Shown: positions 1 to 8,306, counted from the stretch's first letter. The stretch: DNA of 45,038 nt from Clostridia bacterium (GCA_017472685.1 JAFUOO010000014.1:1-45038), one strand, 5' to 3'. Translations and numbers: made by a program. Notes: a model not told the origin generated them from the sequence alone.

Positions 1-248
<248 letters not shown>

Positions 249-253
249 CCGAT

Positions 254-282
254 ATTGTACCATAGAAGAAAATAAAATGCAA
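254..282 (-). promoter_or_regulatory. rpsB promoter (sigma-A type)
   Basis: On the minus strand, -35 TTGCAT (277-282) and -10 TACAAT (254-259) are separated by exactly 17 bp. The -35 box lies inside one arm of a 16-bp perfect inverted repeat (268-314). Confidence 0.75.
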
Positions 283-379
283 TAGTTTTTTTCAAAAAAT
301 TGCATTTTATTTTCTCAATGAATAATTAAGAATGAATAATGAATAATTTCGGTAAATAATCAAGCAGTACTTGATTATT
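268..379. repeat. Hairpin / AT-linker / hairpin element, copy 1
   Basis: A perfect 16-bp inverted repeat GAAAATAAAATGCAAT (268-283 with 299-314) is followed by an AT-rich linker built of degenerate GAATAAT units (about 315-350). A second perfect inverted repeat AATAATCAAG/CTTGATTATT follows (355-364 with 370-379). The second hairpin contains the stop codon of the Cys-rich gene at 375. The arrangement resembles those at 14452-14530 and 42447-42536. On the plus strand the second hairpin is followed by TTTTTT, so it could terminate in that direction. Confidence 0.6.
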
Positions 380-572
380 TTTTGTTTCTTTCACACCTTA
401 TGTCGTTACAATTTTGGCAGTCACACTCATATACACAACACATTAAATAATCGCACTCATCGCAGCAACACTCCAGCAGCTGTCCCCTACTATCGTAACT
501 TTTTCCATTCCCAAGACAATCTTTTCCCCAATTACCGGGTGTTAACTCTATACCCGTAATATCAATAATCAT
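375..572 (-). CDS. Small cysteine-rich protein of unknown function (65 aa)
   Basis: I cannot assign a function. The protein has 11 Cys in 65 residues (positions 19, 35, 36, 37, 40, 45, 46, 50, 52, 55, 60), including ECCCDEC and a CxCxxC stretch. It has an N-terminal MIIDITGIELTPGNWGKDC segment and no signal peptide or membrane helix. The start ATG at 572 has a very strong AAGGGGGTG ribosome binding site 6-7 bases upstream and a consensus promoter (614-642), which argues strongly for a real gene. It is divergent from an XRE regulator at 681, with inverted AGTCCATTTT copies at the two edges of the intergenic region. A metal-binding or peptide-precursor role is possible but is inference only. 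The stop codon is embedded in a hairpin. Confidence 0.75.
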   Translation of the reverse strand: MIIDITGIELTPGNWGKDCLGNGKSYDSRGQLLECCCDECDYLMCCVYECDCQNCNDIRCERNKK

Positions 573-591
573 ATATTACACCCCCTTTTTT

Positions 592-669
592 AAAATGGAC
601 TCGTTTTAGTCCCATTATATCAGGAAACAATAATATACTCAAGAAAAAGTGCTGAAAGCAGTCCATTTT
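592..669. promoter_or_regulatory. Symmetric operator-like repeats in divergent intergenic region
   Basis: AAAATGGACT at 592-601 and its exact reverse complement AGTCCATTTT at 660-669 lie just upstream of the two divergent ribosome binding sites. An additional GGACT/AGTCC inverted pair (about 597-612) sits immediately downstream of the minus-strand -10 box. The placement suggests binding sites for the XRE protein at 681; this is inference. Confidence 0.55.
614..642 (-). promoter_or_regulatory. Promoter of the Cys-rich gene
   Basis: On the minus strand, TTGAGT (637-642), a 17-bp spacer and TATAAT (614-619) form a near-consensus sigma-A promoter about 40 bp upstream of the ATG at 572. Confidence 0.75.
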
Positions 670-680
670 TGAGGTGTATT

Positions 681-914
681 ATGGAACAGAAAATTAAGCA
701 AGACTCTATTCAGATAGGCGCAAATATACGCCGTATTCGCAAGGAAAAGAATATAAAGCAGGTTGACTTGGTTCGCCTCCTTCAACTGGAAGGCATTGAT
801 ATGACCCGTGAATGTTTAGTCAAAATTGAGCGCGGTGTACAACACATCTATGCGTCCCAGCTCCGCGCAATCCGTGATGTTCTTTTCACAACCTACGATG
901 AACTTTTAAAATAA
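681..914 (+). CDS. XRE-family helix-turn-helix regulator (77 aa)
   Basis: A small DNA-binding protein made of essentially one HTH domain. Residues 12-70 hold IGANIRRIRKEKNIKQVDL, then a second helix region and the recognition-like TRECLVKIERG. The ATG at 681 is chosen over the in-frame TTG at 669 because GAGGTG (671-676) lies 4 bases upstream of it. It has no partner domain, so it probably acts as a local repressor. The natural target is the divergent promoter it shares with the Cys-rich gene, where symmetric AGTCCATTTT repeats are present. Confidence 0.85.
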   Translation: MEQKIKQDSIQIGANIRRIRKEKNIKQVDLVRLLQLEGIDMTRECLVKIERGVQHIYASQLRAIRDVLFTTYDELLK

Positions 915-924
915 TTTATATCAC

Positions 925-956
925 AAAAACGGAGTGCCATACGGCACTCCGTTTTT
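925..956. terminator. Bidirectional terminator between XRE gene and nadC
   Basis: Stem AAAAACGGAGTGCC / GGCACTCCGTTTTT with a 4-nt loop gives an A-run and a T-run on both strands. It separates the convergent regulator (ending 914) and nadC (ending 960). Confidence 0.9.
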
Positions 957-959
957 ACA

Positions 960-1811
960 TTATATAGCATGAAGATTCTTTAAAGAAACATCCAGAATGG
1001 GTGCAGAATGTGTCAGCGCACCACTCGATACAAAGTCAACGCCGATGTCTGTAATGCGCTTGATGTTTTCGGCAGTTACATTGCCCGAGCATTCTGTGAG
1101 TGCACGACCGTCAATAATCTTAACTGCTGCTCTCATATCATCGTCTGTCATATTATCGAGCATAATAATATCTGCGCCCGCTTCAACAGCTTCCTTTACC
1201 ATGTCAAGGTTTTCACATTCAACCTCAATCTTTGTTACAAAGGAAATGTAGTCACGAGCCATCTTGACAGCCTTACTTACACCGCCTGCGGCACCGATGT
1301 GATTGTCCTTAAGCATTACGCAGTCGGAAAGGTTGTAGCGGTGATTGTTACCGCCGCCCTGCTTAACGGCGTACTTTTCAAAAATACGCATGTTGGGAGT
1401 TGTTTTTCTTGTATCAAGAAGCTTTGTTTTTGTGCCTTCAAGAAGTGAGGCAACTTTTTTTGTATATGTAGCAATACCGCTCATTCTCTGGAGATAGTTA
1501 AGCGCTGTTCTTTCGCCGGAAAGAAGCACTCTTATATCGCCTGTCACAGTTGCAAGCAGCTGCTTGTTTGTAACAGCATCGCCGTCTTTTACGTAGAATT
1601 CAACCTCTGTGTTTTCATCGAGAAGCTCAAACACTCTCTTAAAAACTTCCAACCCTGCAATAACGCCGTCTTCCTTACAGATAAGCTGTACCTCGCCCTT
1701 TTGATACTCGGGCATGACAGCCTGTGTGGAAATATCCTCGCTGGAGATATCCTCCTTGAGTGCCATCAAGAGCAAATCGTCACAAACTAATTTCATTGTA
1801 ATATCATTCAC
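960..1811 (-). CDS. nadC: Nicotinate-nucleotide pyrophosphorylase (quinolinate phosphoribosyltransferase)
   Basis: Converts quinolinate and PRPP to nicotinate mononucleotide, CO2 and PPi in de novo NAD synthesis. The 283-residue length matches the family. Diagnostic motifs are DTRKTTPNMR (about 133-142), GGGNNHR (152-158) and KDNH (168-171), which contribute the Arg/Lys/His residues that bind quinolinate and PRPP. The likely start is GTG at 1811: AAGGAG lies about 10 bases upstream, whereas the ATG at 1796 would be about 25 bases away. The start overlaps the end of nadB by 8 bp, so the two are probably translationally coupled. A terminator at 925-956 ends the operon. Confidence 0.93.
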   Translation of the reverse strand: MNDITMKLVCDDLLLMALKEDISSEDISTQAVMPEYQKGEVQLICKEDGVIAGLEVFKRVFELLDENTEVEFYVKDGDAVTNKQLLATVTGDIRVLLSGERTALNYLQRMSGIATYTKKVASLLEGTKTKLLDTRKTTPNMRIFEKYAVKQGGGNNHRYNLSDCVMLKDNHIGAAGGVSKAVKMARDYISFVTKIEVECENLDMVKEAVEAGADIIMLDNMTDDDMRAAVKIIDGRALTECSGNVTAENIKRITDIGVDFVSSGALTHSAPILDVSLKNLHAI

Positions 1812-3120
1812 GGTTTCTTCTCTCCTTTTCTATTTCGTCTAAAACAAGCTTTTTATATTTTTCCTTAAGGGCTTCAAGGTCCTTATATTTTTCCTTTGCG
1901 GTTTCCTTGTCAAAATCCATGCCCGCGCCCTTTTTGGTAGCGTTATTTGCGTAATAGCCATACTTATCGGCAATTTCCTTTGCGGCACGCTTTGCAAAAA
2001 CAATAGCCTCCAAAAGCGAATTTGATGCAAGGCGGTTTGCGCCATGCACGCCGTTACAAGCAGTTTCACCCACAGCATAGAGGTTGTCCATTGTGGTTTT
2101 TGACTGCATGTCAACCTTTATGCCGCCCATAAAGTAGTGCTGTGCGGGAGTAATGGGAATGGGCTCACGCGTTATATCATAACCGTGCTTCAGGCACTTT
2201 TCGTAAATATTGGGGAAATGGCTCTTTATTTCTTCTTCGCCTATGGGGGTCAGGTCAAGCCACACGTGCTCACTGCCCTCTTTTTCCATTTCGGCAAAAA
2301 TAGCGTTTGCAACAACATCACGGGGCAAAAGTTCCTGAACAAACCTTTCCATTTTTGAGTTTTTGAGCAGTGCACCTTCACCGCGGCAGGATTCACTAAT
2401 CAAAAATCTTCTGCCATACTCCTTAGAATAGAAGGCTGTGGGATGAATCTGCACATAATCCATGTCCAAAAGCTCAATGCCATGTTCAATACAGATTGCC
2501 TGAGCGTCACCCGTTAAATGGCGGTAGTTGGTGGAGTCCTTATAAAGCCCGCCGATGCCACCTGTTGCGAAAACAGTACAATTTGCCTTAACAGCTTCCA
2601 GCCTTCCGTCCTTATCAACGCCTATAATACCCAGACACACGTTGTCACGTGCAATAATATCAATCATTGTAAAGTGCTCGATAATTTTCACGTTATCAAG
2701 CTCTCTTGCCCTGTCAAGCAGTGTGGAGGTGATTGCCTTGCCGGTGATATCGGCATGGAACAGAATTCGCTCGGTGGAATGAGCACCCTCACGAGTGTAT
2801 TCAAGGTTGCCATTTTCATCCCTTTCGAATTCCACGCCCCATGCTATAAGGTCGTTTATAACATCTCGTGAGTGCGTAATCATAATATCCACACTTTCGG
2901 GATTGTTTTTATAGTGACCTGCTTTCATGGTATCTTCAAAAAAGCTGTCATAGTCGTTTTCATCTTTCAGAACACATATACCGCCCTGAGCCAGAAACGA
3001 ATCGTTTCGCTCGGCAGTATCTTTTGTAACAATAAGAATGTCCATGTCACGCGGCAGATTGAGTGCACAGTTAAGAGCCGAAACACCGCTGCCGACAATT
3101 ACAACATCAGCCTTGAACAT
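1804..3120 (-). CDS. nadB: L-aspartate oxidase
   Basis: FAD-dependent oxidation of L-aspartate to iminoaspartate, the first step of quinolinate formation. The N-terminal dinucleotide-binding motif VVIVGSGVSALNCAL is at about residues 6-20. SFLAQGGI, RGEGA and the C-terminal GVHGANRLASNSLLE motif are typical of NadB rather than of succinate dehydrogenase flavoproteins. The 438-residue length is that of the shorter clostridial form. ATG at 3120 is chosen because AAAGGA precedes it and because the residues upstream of it are not part of the FAD fold. nadC follows with overlap; nadA, the usual partner, is not in the window. Confidence 0.92.
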   Translation of the reverse strand: MFKADVVIVGSGVSALNCALNLPRDMDILIVTKDTAERNDSFLAQGGICVLKDENDYDSFFEDTMKAGHYKNNPESVDIMITHSRDVINDLIAWGVEFERDENGNLEYTREGAHSTERILFHADITGKAITSTLLDRARELDNVKIIEHFTMIDIIARDNVCLGIIGVDKDGRLEAVKANCTVFATGGIGGLYKDSTNYRHLTGDAQAICIEHGIELLDMDYVQIHPTAFYSKEYGRRFLISESCRGEGALLKNSKMERFVQELLPRDVVANAIFAEMEKEGSEHVWLDLTPIGEEEIKSHFPNIYEKCLKHGYDITREPIPITPAQHYFMGGIKVDMQSKTTMDNLYAVGETACNGVHGANRLASNSLLEAIVFAKRAAKEIADKYGYYANNATKKGAGMDFDKETAKEKYKDLEALKEKYKKLVLDEIEKERRNRE

Positions 3121-3151
3121 ACCATCAAATCCTTTCAGTATAATTACTTTC

Positions 3152-3180
3152 ATTTTACACCAATAGCAAAAAAGTGTCAA
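3152..3180 (-). promoter_or_regulatory. nadBC promoter
   Basis: On the minus strand, TTGACA (3175-3180), a 17-bp spacer and TAAAAT (3152-3157) lie about 32 bp upstream of the nadB ATG. No NiaR-type operator was identified with confidence. Confidence 0.85.
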
Positions 3181-3186
3181 GATAAA

Positions 3187-3213
3187 AGAGCCGAAGGGAT
3201 ACCCTTCGGCTCT
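3187..3213 (-). terminator. Terminator-like hairpin, distal copy
   Basis: A 12-bp perfect stem AGAGCCGAAGGG / CCCTTCGGCTCT with a 3-nt loop is followed on the minus strand by TTTATC. The stem is identical to that at 3447-3473 but the loop is inverted (ATA versus TAT). It lies just upstream of the nadB -35 box. Confidence 0.8.
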
Positions 3214-3446
3214 TCACAGACCATCGAAAAACTTATTTTCAGCACAATCGCGAAAGGTGCGGAAAAGAAGGTTTTCCGCATGAAATAGGCAGAGCGATCG
3301 CATTGCCCTGCCGAAAGTGCCGATTTTAGGTCTCCCGTAGGGAGTCTTGCACGAGAAATCGGTACTTTGTTCTTTAGAAAATTATTAACAAAAATATTGC
3401 CCATGCAAGATTTTTGTTGCGTGTCGACTTTTTCGACACGCTGAAA

Positions 3447-3473
3447 AGAGCCGAAGGGTATCCCTTCGGCTCT
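3447..3473 (-). terminator. Terminator of the secreted-protein operon, proximal copy
   Basis: A 12-bp stem AGAGCCGAAGGG / CCCTTCGGCTCT with a 3-nt loop is followed by TTTTCAG on the minus strand. It sits 11 bp after the stop of the gene at 3485-5215. Confidence 0.85.
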
Positions 3474-3484
3474 TCATTCATTGC

Positions 3485-5215
3485 TTATTCAATTATAACA
3501 ACATAATCATCAAGGCTGAAAATATCGGAATATTCGCCGTCACCCGAGAAGTCGAGGTCCTTGGGCACACAGTAGAACACACATTCCTTAACCCTCTCTG
3601 TTTCAGAATTGTATCTGAAATATAAGTAATTATGATATTTAGATGTGTTTTCAAATATAGACGGATATGTTGTAATTTTAGAGCCTGTCGCTGTAATGAC
3701 GGGTGTGTCACCGCTCATTGCAATGCCTACTCTGTAGCACATTGAGGACGAGGATTCAAACCTGTATGCTGTCTTTGTGGTATCAGGCAGATTCTGAGCT
3801 GTGATCTTACTACCGCTCTTTGAATACATCTCCGTTACAACATTTTTGTACTTTGTGCTTCCGTCAGAAGCATCATACACGCCAAAATCAGCTTCAAAGC
3901 TTTCGGGATTGATAGGCAAACCAAGGCTTGCAAGCAATTCTATAGCCGCCACATCCTCATTCTTATTGTAGCCTACCATAATCACACATCCGGGAACAAT
4001 GTCCTCCATTGATTCGGCAAGACCCATTACAGTAACAGCATCTGCAAGGCTGTAGGTAACCTCTTCGCCTGCTTTGATGCCTGTTATATATCCATTCTCA
4101 ATACTTTTTACAATTGTCACATTATCTTCCTGGTCAAATGTATATTCAACAGTGTCGGGAAGAGTAAATGTGAAGCTTAATACACCGTTTTCTATTTTTG
4201 CATCAGAAATATACTGTGCTGCAACGGTGTTGTTGTTATTTATTCTAACATATTCCTTCCACCAGGAAGCAATTTCAACCTTGTTGTAGAAGCTTTCTGT
4301 TGCCCCGTAGGGTGTAATCACAACATGAGTGCTTCCGTCTTCGTTCACGCTTGAGGTCACAGCAAAGAACAGATCGCCCGTATAAGCACCCTTGCCTGTT
4401 GTGCGTGCGCTCATGCTTCCGTCAGCTGTGTAGGTAAGGCGTATGCCTGTCTGGTTGATATATGCACCAAGGACGCTTTTTACGGCATCGTCTATTGTGT
4501 AGGGCAAATCACTTTCCGCCTCAGCAGAGCTGTTTTTAAGTATGCCCACCGAAACCTGGTAAATGCTTCGTGTAACAGAGGCTGTTACAACCTCTTTTTC
4601 TGTGCCGTCATGCATGGGTATAAGCACGTATGCACAAGCTGTGTACTTTCTGTTGTAGTTGCTTTCCGAAAGGTTTGTTATCGCCGCTGAGAACACGCTT
4701 CTCTCATCGTTCTGGAACTTTTCGGCTTTAACATAAACCGGATTATCGTTTCCTTCTGCCACAACCTTAATACCGAACTCAATACTTTCATCTGCAATAA
4801 CAGTATCGGAATAGTCCGCCGTTGCAATAAAGCGGAGACCGCTATCAGCAGTAGCATCAATTCGTCCGTCGTTGCTGAGTTCAACCTGACCTACCCTTAC
4901 CTGGGCACCCTCGACCATGTCAAGACCGAGAGCGAGTAAAGCAGCATCTGTAAAGTCTGCATCCTCCGAAAGATAAAATACAGTATTCACATCGTAATAT
5001 TTTCCGTTTGCCGATACTATAACATGTTCATCTTCGTCAACAATTTTTATTTTGTCGCTTCCTGTAACAGTCACGGTGCCTGTTACTGCAGCATTGTTAA
5101 CCATAATGCTGAGCCTATCGGGCACTGTCAGCTGATAAGTGTCCTCTGCGTCGGCAATTATTGCAAGAAAAAAGCTCATTGCAACAACCAGTATCAATGA
5201 TAAAAATTTTTTCAT
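3485..5215 (-). CDS. Secreted protein of unknown function (576 aa)
   Basis: I do not recognise a catalytic family. Residues 1-23 form a signal peptide (MKKFLSLILVVAMSFFLAII, then ADA before the mature E). Residues about 120-250 hold a module with GLRFIATADYSDTV, EFGIKV and YTACAYVLI. I have seen similar stretches in large secreted proteins of Clostridia, but I cannot name it. The C-terminal half is beta-rich with no obvious active-site motif, repeat or cell-wall anchor. The ATG at 5215 has AGAGGT about 5 bases upstream and lies 20 bp after the GH43-like gene, so it is probably its operon partner. A carbohydrate-binding or surface role is inferred from context only. Confidence 0.7.
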   Translation of the reverse strand: MKKFLSLILVVAMSFFLAIIADAEDTYQLTVPDRLSIMVNNAAVTGTVTVTGSDKIKIVDEDEHVIVSANGKYYDVNTVFYLSEDADFTDAALLALGLDMVEGAQVRVGQVELSNDGRIDATADSGLRFIATADYSDTVIADESIEFGIKVVAEGNDNPVYVKAEKFQNDERSVFSAAITNLSESNYNRKYTACAYVLIPMHDGTEKEVVTASVTRSIYQVSVGILKNSSAEAESDLPYTIDDAVKSVLGAYINQTGIRLTYTADGSMSARTTGKGAYTGDLFFAVTSSVNEDGSTHVVITPYGATESFYNKVEIASWWKEYVRINNNNTVAAQYISDAKIENGVLSFTFTLPDTVEYTFDQEDNVTIVKSIENGYITGIKAGEEVTYSLADAVTVMGLAESMEDIVPGCVIMVGYNKNEDVAAIELLASLGLPINPESFEADFGVYDASDGSTKYKNVVTEMYSKSGSKITAQNLPDTTKTAYRFESSSSMCYRVGIAMSGDTPVITATGSKITTYPSIFENTSKYHNYLYFRYNSETERVKECVFYCVPKDLDFSGDGEYSDIFSLDDYVVIIE

Positions 5216-5235
5216 AAGTTACCTCTTTCCAAAGC

Positions 5236-8229
5236 TTATCTTAAGGGGATAAGGCTTCCAAAGTCTTCAAAGAAGAAGCATCTTACCTTCGTTGCCCCGT
5301 CTGCTTTCGTAAATTCTGCAGTAACTTCTTCATTTTCCGTAAAATCTATAAATTTCTTTTCGGCACTTATCATAATGCCATCCGGGTTATACTGTGCTAT
5401 AACAGCCGTGAAAGATTCAACATCGCTGCCATCGCGCGCAAAAGAAACTGTGCCATCGCCTATATTGCAGGCAAGTGTCATTTCCTTTTCGAAAAGCTCT
5501 GTCACCTCGTCCTCGCTTATTGCTCTGTCATAAACATAAAATTCGTCAATTGTGCCGTCAAAGAATTTGTCCCCCGACCACATGGACTTACCTATGTAGC
5601 AATAAGGAATTGTATGCTTGATTTCGTAAGGGTCAAGCTTGACATTTTCAGTTTCGCCTGCCAATACTCCGTCGATATAGATACGCATCACATCACCCTG
5701 TTGCATCATGACAAGGTGTGTCCATCTGTTTGTTTCGATATCCACATCCACGCTGACACCTTTTTCGTAGTCATAGCTGCCGGCGGTGATTGCGCCGCGC
5801 AGGTGATTGCTGCCATAGTAAGGCGTTAAGAACATATAGCGGTTAGTATCTGTACCAAAGTCGAATACACGCTGTGTTGTGTTTTTAACATCGGGCTTTA
5901 TCCATGCGGAAATTGTGTAATCCTCCAGGCCTGTAAGCGCCTCTGAAGGAATTGTCACATAGCTTTCGCTGCTGCCATCCAAAGCAAGCCCCTGTCCGCC
6001 ACTGATGCCCTGCGCAATCGTTGCGGACGGTGCCAACTGCGCATCATTAAAATTTCCCGATTTATCGTATTCGTTCTCAAAATCATAATAGATAATGGGG
6101 TTTTTACTTTCTTCCACTCTTTCTGCAACGCTCTTGCCGTACTTTTCCTCGAGAGCGTCAACCTCTGATTTTGAAATGGGTATTACATAACCGTGGCGAG
6201 GGGTAAAGTCGAAGGAATAGTCGCTACGGTCAAGCTGTGTGAAGTTTACCATGTCAGTGGTTTCTGTCATGATGAAGAAGCCGTCGTTATAAGCATCATA
6301 AACAATATTGTACTTATCCTCGTTCATGAGCTTGAAAATGCCGCTGCCCTCGATTGCAACATCGTTACCACGGCTGTTCTTTCTGGGAAGTGCATTTACT
6401 CTGTCCCCGTAAGGACCGCCCGCATGCTCACTGGTAACAACGTAAATACCGCCTGCGCTTTCGTCCTTTACGTACATGTAGTAAATGCCGTCTTTGTATA
6501 TGATATCCGAGTCAATGTCGTCCTTGAATTCATCGTGACGGTACAAAAGCTCGGGCTTTGTGATAAGGGTTTTCATGTCGTGACTATAAACCTTATACAT
6601 CTGTGTATTGCCACCACTTGAAAGCGCAAGGTAAATCATGTATGCACCGTACTGCCCTGTTTCCTCGTCGTAGAATTCGGGGTCCCATATAGCCTGGGGT
6701 GCCCATGCACGGTTGTACCAGCCGAACTGATTAAAGTCAATTATTGTGCCTTCGTCCCAATTGATAAGGTCCTCGCTTTCAAAAATTATGATAGAGCTCT
6801 GGCTTGCCCAGCCGTCATAGGAGCGCATGTCCGTAAAGATTGCATAGTAAAGTCCGTTCTGACCCTCCATAATGAAGGGGTCGCGCATACATTCATGACC
6901 CTTTGTGCTTTCAAGTACAGGGTTACCGCCATTGATTTTATTGAAGTGATAGCCGTCACGGCTTAAGCCGTAGTACATTCTTTCCTGTTCGGGACGGTTG
7001 CCCTCAAAGTATGCAAAAAGATATGCAAAGTCTTCTTCTTCAACTGTGACGGTGTATTCACGGGTTGCTGTCCAGTCGCCGTATTTTGCAACAGCTGTAA
7101 GTGTTGTTGTCTTGCTGCCGCTGCCTGAGGGAGCACGGTTTATTTCGCCGTCTTCGTTTATAACGTCCTTATCTTGCGGCACCCATGTAATTTTACTGCC
7201 CATAGCGCCTTCTTTGGGAAGATACAAATCCTCCTTTAAGTTTTCAAGGTTACCCACAAGGCGGATAGCAGCCACATCTGTCTCTGCTCTTTCCTTGTCG
7301 GTGTATTCATGCACAACCGTGAACACATAATCTCTCGTTACGCTTATGCCGTTTGTGTTGGTAAAGGTTGCGGTGAGCTTTACATCGTTGTCGTATTCAC
7401 CGCGCTTAATCTCGCCTGTTTCCGCCGACAAAAAGCTTTCCTTTTCACTTTTCCATGTAACCGTCATGCCTGCATATTCTGTGGGAAGCGTGATGTTCTC
7501 TTCCAGTCTGTAGCTTTCAAACTCCAGGCTTTCTGCCGCTATATACAAATCTGCAAGCTCTGCCGCCTCGGCATGCTCCTTTGAAATTGCATCAATTTCG
7601 TCTGCAGTGAGAGCTTTGGAATACACTCTGAAATCATCAATGTAGCCCTTGAAGTAGCTGTCGCCCGAATACTGGCTTTTTGCAAGGTAGTTTGCTGCCG
7701 TGTCGCCAAGACCCGAGGCAAGAAGCTCGCTTGTTGTTTCTGCCGCAATGCTGCCGTCAACATACATCTTTTTTGTTTTTCCGTCCATAACAATTGCAAT
7801 CGAAGCCCAATCTCCACGCTCAATCTTGTCTGCCTTCAATTCGCCCTCTTCCTGCCACCAGCCTACTGTTGTCATGGCAAAACGGGCATTTGAGCCTGTG
7901 TTTGTGTTAAGGAACAGATAGTTGCTCTCAGAATTACCTACAGTAAACGTAAACTGGTTTGCACCGGTCATTTCGGGGCGTACGTTTATAACAAAGGTTA
8001 CGTCCTCTTCACCCGACACAAGGTTGTTTGGCATATGTATATAATCATCCACGCCGTCAAAGTATGCGTAACCGTTATTAATTGTTGCGCCGTAATTTGT
8101 GCCTTCTGTGATTTCCTTTTCAAAATCGTAGTGCAGTATAGCATCCTCGTCATTTGCCATAACCGACGGAATTGCGGACATGGTCATTACAGCGCCGAGA
8201 AGCCCTGCCATAACTTTTTTCATTTTCAT
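5236..8229 (-). CDS. Secreted multidomain glycoside hydrolase, LamG / Ig-like / GH43-like / LamG
   Basis: A 997-residue extracellular enzyme. A signal peptide (about 1-25) is followed by a laminin-G/concanavalin-like domain (30-210). Two atrophied bacterial Ig-type domains come next (225-400), then a five-bladed GH43-like propeller (405-690), a second LamG domain (710-910) and a C-terminal beta module (915-997). In the propeller, CMRDPFI (448-453), WAPQAIWDPE (509-518), DIDSDIIYKDG (571-581) and VAIEGSG (624-630) fit the catalytic Asp, the second Asp and the general-acid Glu of GH43. The likely substrate is an arabinose- or xylose-containing polysaccharide, but the specificity cannot be read. 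GGAGG lies 7 bases before the ATG at 8229. The C-terminal module resembles that of the giant protein at 35057. Confidence 0.85.
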   Translation of the reverse strand: MKMKKVMAGLLGAVMTMSAIPSVMANDEDAILHYDFEKEITEGTNYGATINNGYAYFDGVDDYIHMPNNLVSGEEDVTFVINVRPEMTGANQFTFTVGNSESNYLFLNTNTGSNARFAMTTVGWWQEEGELKADKIERGDWASIAIVMDGKTKKMYVDGSIAAETTSELLASGLGDTAANYLAKSQYSGDSYFKGYIDDFRVYSKALTADEIDAISKEHAEAAELADLYIAAESLEFESYRLEENITLPTEYAGMTVTWKSEKESFLSAETGEIKRGEYDNDVKLTATFTNTNGISVTRDYVFTVVHEYTDKERAETDVAAIRLVGNLENLKEDLYLPKEGAMGSKITWVPQDKDVINEDGEINRAPSGSGSKTTTLTAVAKYGDWTATREYTVTVEEEDFAYLFAYFEGNRPEQERMYYGLSRDGYHFNKINGGNPVLESTKGHECMRDPFIMEGQNGLYYAIFTDMRSYDGWASQSSIIIFESEDLINWDEGTIIDFNQFGWYNRAWAPQAIWDPEFYDEETGQYGAYMIYLALSSGGNTQMYKVYSHDMKTLITKPELLYRHDEFKDDIDSDIIYKDGIYYMYVKDESAGGIYVVTSEHAGGPYGDRVNALPRKNSRGNDVAIEGSGIFKLMNEDKYNIVYDAYNDGFFIMTETTDMVNFTQLDRSDYSFDFTPRHGYVIPISKSEVDALEEKYGKSVAERVEESKNPIIYYDFENEYDKSGNFNDAQLAPSATIAQGISGGQGLALDGSSESYVTIPSEALTGLEDYTISAWIKPDVKNTTQRVFDFGTDTNRYMFLTPYYGSNHLRGAITAGSYDYEKGVSVDVDIETNRWTHLVMMQQGDVMRIYIDGVLAGETENVKLDPYEIKHTIPYCYIGKSMWSGDKFFDGTIDEFYVYDRAISEDEVTELFEKEMTLACNIGDGTVSFARDGSDVESFTAVIAQYNPDGIMISAEKKFIDFTENEEVTAEFTKADGATKVRCFFFEDFGSLIPLR

Positions 8230-8273
8230 ATATTATCCTCCTTCAAGGTTTTTTTACATAAATATACATTATA

Positions 8274-8303
8274 ATTATATCATCCGTCATTATTGCCTGT
8301 CAA
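8274..8303 (-). promoter_or_regulatory. Promoter of the secreted GH43-like operon
   Basis: On the minus strand, TTGACA (8298-8303), an 18-bp spacer and TATAAT (8274-8279) are both perfect hexamers, about 45 bp upstream of the ATG at 8229. Confidence 0.85.
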
Positions 8304-8306
8304 CAT

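Larger units (their letters stand above)
3187..3473 (-). repeat. Stacked-hairpin intergenic element bounded by identical hairpins
   Basis: This gene-free stretch of about 300 bp is almost entirely self-complementary. Between the two AGAGCCGAAGGG hairpins lie TGCGGAAAA/TTTTCCGCA (3258-3280), GGCAG/CTGCC (3288-3312), CCGATTT/AAATCGG enclosing CTCCC/GGGAG (3320-3362), AACAAAAAT/ATTTTTGTT (3387-3418) and GCGTGTCGA/TCGACACGC (3419-3441). The open frame at 3177-3404 inside it is a by-product of the repeats, with no credible ribosome binding site or protein-like composition. The element could be a mobile palindromic repeat or a structured RNA. Confidence 0.65.

Noticed and set aside
371..559. Plus-strand open frame opposite the Cys-rich gene
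   Set aside because: It has no ribosome binding site; the minus strand has a strong promoter and SD for the Cys-rich frame.
1008..1448. Plus-strand open frame opposite nadC
   Set aside because: nadC motifs are complete on the minus strand; this is its shadow.
960..3120. nadA as part of the NAD operon
   Set aside because: No quinolinate synthase-like frame lies beside nadB or nadC; it must be elsewhere or absent.
3177..3404. Open frame of 75 codons on the minus strand inside the stacked-hairpin element
   Set aside because: It reads through palindromes and the terminator, has no convincing ribosome binding site or fold, and ends inside the nadB promoter.
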